Source: CAINVV01 sp964506325
GTDB lineage: Bacteria > Bacteroidota > Bacteroidia > Bacteroidales > Prolixibacteraceae
NCBI GenBank assembly: GCA_964506325.1
Contig: CAZDLO010000135.1
Location: forward strand, 1-8,551
Direction of reading: 5' to 3'
Length of the DNA stretch: 8,551 nucleotides
In this document: piece after piece, positions 5,553 to 8,551 of the stretch
How the letters are laid out: each line of letters starts with the position of its first letter
Position numbering within the stretch: position 1 is the stretch's first letter
The notes under the pieces: generated by a model
Databases searched by the model: none
What the model was told of the DNA's origin: nothing
Seen by the model: the letters and a program-made list of their open reading frames with translations, nothing else
Translations under genes and position numbers: made by a program

Positions 5553-8474
5553 ATGAAGCTCCCTAAATTGATAATCATTGTCCTTGTAATTGGTTTTCAG
5601 GCAGTTTCTGCCATTGGGCTGGATTTGGATTCATTGAAAAATTCTTTTGTTTCTCCACCTGATGGAACGAAACCGAGGGTTTATTGGTGGTGGTTATTTA
5701 ACCGGGTTGACAAGGCCGGTATTACCAGGGATTTGGAGCAGTTCAAGGCCAAGGGAATCAGCGGGGTTAACCTGATTTGCACTGGGGGTTATGCGGGAAA
5801 GACTCCTCTCCCCGGGGTGAAGTATCAAAGTCCGGAATGGTGGGAGTTATTCCGTCATGCTGTAAAAGAAGCCAAACGGGTCAATATCGAATTGGGGTTT
5901 AACCTTTCGGCCGGTGGCTGGACGATGCAGGGCCCCTGGGTTACCAGGGATCATGCCATGAAAAAGGTGGTATCGGCAGAAGTAAGAGTCGCCGGACCGG
6001 CAAAATTCTCCGGTAAATTACCTCAACCCGAAACAGTAGATGGGTATTACCATGATATCTGGGTACAGGTTTTCCGCGTGGATGGCGATTCAAAAGTAAT
6101 GAATCCAAAATCAGTGATGGATCTGACAGACAAGCTGAAACCCGATGGCCGGTTTGAATGGGAAGTGCCTGAAGGGCAATGGGTAATCTTACGTAGTGGC
6201 TATACGCTTACCGGCCATTTGTGGAGCAGGTGGTTTGCCTATCCCGGGCCTCCCCAGGCCGACACATTCGATGGGGGAGAAGGATATGAAATCGACTACC
6301 TGAACACTGCTGCACTCGATGATCACTTTGAACACCTGGGCAAGCCGGTGCTGGAGGAGGTTAAAAAAGCAGGCGGAAGTCTGGCCTATTTCTGGTCGGA
6401 CAGCTGGGAGTGTGGCAAGCTCACCTGGACCCAGGATTTTCCCGACCAGTTCGCCCGGTTTCGCGGTTACGGAATGAAACCCTATATGCCTGTTCTGGCC
6501 GGGTATACGGTCCAGAGTGAAAAGGTCTCGGAACGATTCAGGGATGATTTTAACCGCACGATCCAGGATTGTGTTGCCGAGAATTTTTATGGTCATTTCA
6601 GGGAATTGTGTCACAAGAATGGGGTAAAAGTCGGGAACGAGGCAGGTGGACCCAACGACATCTCTCAGCAGGATGTTTTAAAGAACCTGGGTTATTGTGA
6701 TATACCTGCCGGCGAATTTTGGGTCAATGGTCATCGGAAGGCAGAAAATGGTTACAATGCCAAAATCACTCAGCGACTTAACCTGAAGCAAACTGCCACA
6801 GCAGCTCATATTTATGGCAAGCGGGAGGCGATGGCAGAGGCATTTACCATGATGGATGGTGATGCGACACACTGGGCCTTGGGACCCGGTGAACTGAAAC
6901 CTTACGCCAATGATGCATTTTGTGAGGGTATCAACCGTTTTATGTTGCACCAGGCAACTTGCCAGCCGCCCTCGGATGGTAAGCCTGGATATGAATTCTG
7001 TGCCGGACAGCATTTTACCCCAAACCTTACCTGGTGGGAACAGTCAGGGGCATTCTTTTCATACCTCTCCCGATGCCAGTACCTGCTGCAACAAGGCAAT
7101 TTTGTTGCCGATGTTTGTTTCTACCTGGGAGAAAGGCCTCCAACCCTGGCCCCTCCGAAATACATTGTTCCCTCACTTGGATCCGGTTACGACTGCGATT
7201 ACAGCAATTCAGATGTTTTGCTGCACCGGATGTCTGTCAATAATGGCAGGATTGTGCTTCCAGACGGAATGAGCTACCGGCTTTTGGTGTTGCAGAACTG
7301 CACCTCCCCTGTACAGGAAATTTGTGACAAGGTAGCCTCTTATCAGAAGTTGCCAGTATCATCGGTACCATCAACAGCAATGTCACTGGAGGTGATCAGT
7401 AAACTCCGTGAGTTGATTCTTGCAGGAGCAACCGTAATTGGGCCTCCGCCAGAGACTGCTACGGGTCTTAAAAATTACCCTGGAAGTGACATCCGGCTGA
7501 AGAAGATTGCCCATGATATCTGGGGGGACCTCGACGGCCGAGTCCGTACCGTGCGACATTTCGGGAAAGGCAGGGTAATCTGGGGCAAAACAGCCCGGGA
7601 GGTGCTTCTCGCAGACGGCATAACACCTGATTTTACTTTTGAGGGACAGGAGGCCAATCCTGAGCCGTTCGACTTTATACACCGCAAGCAAGGTGATACA
7701 GATATCTATTTCGTTGTAAACCGAACCAATCAGCTTCAAAGGAAAGAATTTACCTTCAGGGTTTCCGGCAGGCAACCTGAAATATGGAACCCGGTAACCG
7801 GGGATGTGCGTGAAGCCAGTTCCTTTGGGCAGCGTAACGGAACCACCAGCCTGAATCTGCAATTGGATCGTTTTGGCTCCTGTTTCATGGTCTTTAGAAA
7901 GCCGGTTCCGGCAGAAGCAATCGGTTCGGGGAAATTGAATTTCCCCGGGATGAATGAAATTGCAGCATTGGGCGGTCCATGGAAAGTCTCATTCGACCCG
8001 CTGTGGGGAGGTCCTGATGTTGTGACATTTCCCGGCCTGGTTAGTTGGACCGACCTGCCTGAAGATGGCATTAAGTATTATTCGGGTAAAGCCTGTTATA
8101 CGAAGCAATTTGACCTGGATCCGGATGCAGGGGGAATGTCAAAGGCAAAACATCTGGGTGGAAGGCTGTTCCTGGATATGGGCGAGGTGAAGGATGTGGC
8201 AGAAGTCAGGCTGAATGGAAGGAAACTTGGAATTCTCTGGTGTTCTCCATGGCAGGTTGAAATTTCAGGTGCTGTGAAAACCACCGGAAACCTGCTGGAA
8301 ATTGATGTCGTCAATTTGTGGGCGAACCGCGTGATCGGTGATCTGAATCTACCGAAGGATAAAAGGGTTACCCAAACGCATGATGGTTTCCGTTTTAACT
8401 TTCTGACCGGCAAGACTCCATTGCTCAGGTCAGGATTACTTGGACCTGTTAAGATTTATGCGGAAGCAGAATAA
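5553..8474 (+). CDS. Secreted GH106 alpha-L-rhamnosidase
   Basis: The 973-aa product (from ATG 5553) begins with a clean signal peptide, MKLPKLIIIVLVIGFQAVSA, then IGLDLDSL. The frame stays open upstream to an ATG at 5484, but that would put 23 extra residues before the signal peptide, so 5553 is preferred; the leader is AT-rich without Shine-Dalgarno. The mature N-terminus has the GH106 signature KPRVYWWWLFNRVDKAGIT.DLEQFKAKGI. The catalytic region contains YFWSDSWECGKLTW (Glu286) and REAMAEAFTMMDGD (Glu429), followed by WALGPGELKPYANDAFCEGINRF. By analogy with the characterised GH106 enzyme BT0986, these glutamates are candidates for the general acid and base of an inverting mechanism; the assignment is inference. 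The C-terminal part (about residues 805-973) is a GH2-like sugar-binding beta-sandwich (GPWKVSF, YYSGKACYTKQF, VAEVRLNGRKLGILW, LEIDVVNLWANRVIGD). Length agrees with the family, and all parts are intact. It would remove terminal alpha-L-rhamnose in the periplasm or at the cell surface. It is transcribed divergently from the beta-helix operon, and its stop overlaps a possible next gene. Confidence 0.92.
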   Translation: MKLPKLIIIVLVIGFQAVSAIGLDLDSLKNSFVSPPDGTKPRVYWWWLFNRVDKAGITRDLEQFKAKGISGVNLICTGGYAGKTPLPGVKYQSPEWWELFRHAVKEAKRVNIELGFNLSAGGWTMQGPWVTRDHAMKKVVSAEVRVAGPAKFSGKLPQPETVDGYYHDIWVQVFRVDGDSKVMNPKSVMDLTDKLKPDGRFEWEVPEGQWVILRSGYTLTGHLWSRWFAYPGPPQADTFDGGEGYEIDYLNTAALDDHFEHLGKPVLEEVKKAGGSLAYFWSDSWECGKLTWTQDFPDQFARFRGYGMKPYMPVLAGYTVQSEKVSERFRDDFNRTIQDCVAENFYGHFRELCHKNGVKVGNEAGGPNDISQQDVLKNLGYCDIPAGEFWVNGHRKAENGYNAKITQRLNLKQTATAAHIYGKREAMAEAFTMMDGDATHWALGPGELKPYANDAFCEGINRFMLHQATCQPPSDGKPGYEFCAGQHFTPNLTWWEQSGAFFSYLSRCQYLLQQGNFVADVCFYLGERPPTLAPPKYIVPSLGSGYDCDYSNSDVLLHRMSVNNGRIVLPDGMSYRLLVLQNCTSPVQEICDKVASYQKLPVSSVPSTAMSLEVISKLRELILAGATVIGPPPETATGLKNYPGSDIRLKKIAHDIWGDLDGRVRTVRHFGKGRVIWGKTAREVLLADGITPDFTFEGQEANPEPFDFIHRKQGDTDIYFVVNRTNQLQRKEFTFRVSGRQPEIWNPVTGDVREASSFGQRNGTTSLNLQLDRFGSCFMVFRKPVPAEAIGSGKLNFPGMNEIAALGGPWKVSFDPLWGGPDVVTFPGLVSWTDLPEDGIKYYSGKACYTKQFDLDPDAGGMSKAKHLGGRLFLDMGEVKDVAEVRLNGRKLGILWCSPWQVEISGAVKTTGNLLEIDVVNLWANRVIGDLNLPKDKRVTQTHDGFRFNFLTGKTPLLRSGLLGPVKIYAEAE

Positions 8475-8551
8475 TGGGCAAAAGTATCCGGGATAACAAT
8501 TCACCTCAAAAGATAATACCTGATCATTTCCCCAATTGGGGTTTTTCATCC
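8474..8551 (+). CDS. Possible next gene, 5' end only
   Basis: The rhamnosidase stop TAA (8472-8474) overlaps an ATG (8474-8476) as TAATG, and the ATG frame stays open for all 26 codons to the window edge (MGKSIRDNNSPQKIIPDHF then PNWGFSS). TAATG overlaps usually mark translationally coupled genes in an operon. No signal peptide or domain is visible in so short a stretch, and an open run of 26 codons is not rare by chance. No function can be given. Confidence 0.4.
   Translation, partial: MGKSIRDNNSPQKIIPDHFPNWGFSS
8530..8546 (+). terminator. Palindrome plus T-run, possible weak intrinsic terminator
   Basis: CCCCAATTGGGG followed by TTTTT stands 55 bp after the rhamnosidase stop. The hairpin has only four GC pairs around an AATT loop, which is short for an intrinsic terminator. 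It also falls inside the open frame beginning at 8474, so if that gene is real the palindrome is probably coding and not a terminator. Confidence 0.25.

Noticed and set aside
5285..5578. 97-aa minus-strand ORF across the divergent spacer
   Set aside because: It runs antisense into the signal-peptide codons of the rhamnosidase gene. I see no recognisable domain, and its hydrophobic start is the complement of those codons.
7383..7862. 159-aa minus-strand ORF inside the rhamnosidase gene
   Set aside because: It is antisense to an intact, well-supported GH106 coding region and shows no family motif. The same applies to 6189-6614 and 6678-7013.

Overview
The window looks like a carbohydrate-degradation locus from a Bacteroidota bacterium, probably an environmental Bacteroidales/Marinilabiliales type. 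The evidence is exported enzymes with signal peptides ending in 'xKA-Q'/'SG-Q' style sites, AT-rich leaders with no Shine-Dalgarno sequence before the starts, tight same-strand gene spacing, and gene families (GH106, GH141-like beta-helix, propeller-plus-(alpha/alpha) lyase-like) typical of Bacteroidota polysaccharide utilisation loci. No SusC/SusD pair, sensor or transporter is visible, so this is an enzyme section of such a locus or a satellite of it. The genus assignment is inference.

Layout: the left 4.95 kb is a minus-strand operon read right to left. It starts with a 705-aa secreted right-handed parallel beta-helix protein (2833-4950, GH141-like). Next, after 24 bp, comes a 717-aa secreted protein with an N-terminal beta-propeller and a C-terminal helical, (alpha/alpha)-barrel-like domain (655-2808, PL27-like candidate). 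Last, after 13 bp, is a second copy of that propeller gene, which starts at 641 and runs off the left edge (1-641). The two propeller genes share a 218-bp block (331-548 and 2477-2694) with a 165-bp core identical at every base, while the sequence on both sides has diverged.

The middle (4951-5552) is a roughly 600-bp divergent spacer. Its left part holds what looks like the frameshifted 3' end of a former minus-strand gene (about 5012-5138). The rest has no convincing gene.

The right part is a plus-strand unit: a 973-aa secreted GH106 alpha-L-rhamnosidase (5553-8474). Its stop codon overlaps (TAATG) a possible next gene (8474 onward) that is cut by the window edge.

Functionally, GH106 removes alpha-L-rhamnose. 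The propeller/(alpha/alpha) proteins resemble, from memory of the family architecture, PL27 lyases that cut rhamnose-alpha-1,4-glucuronate caps of arabinogalactan proteins. GH141 includes an alpha-L-fucosidase. Together they suggest trimming of terminal deoxy-sugars from a complex plant or algal acidic glycan (arabinogalactan protein, gum, or rhamnogalacturonan). The substrate is inference.
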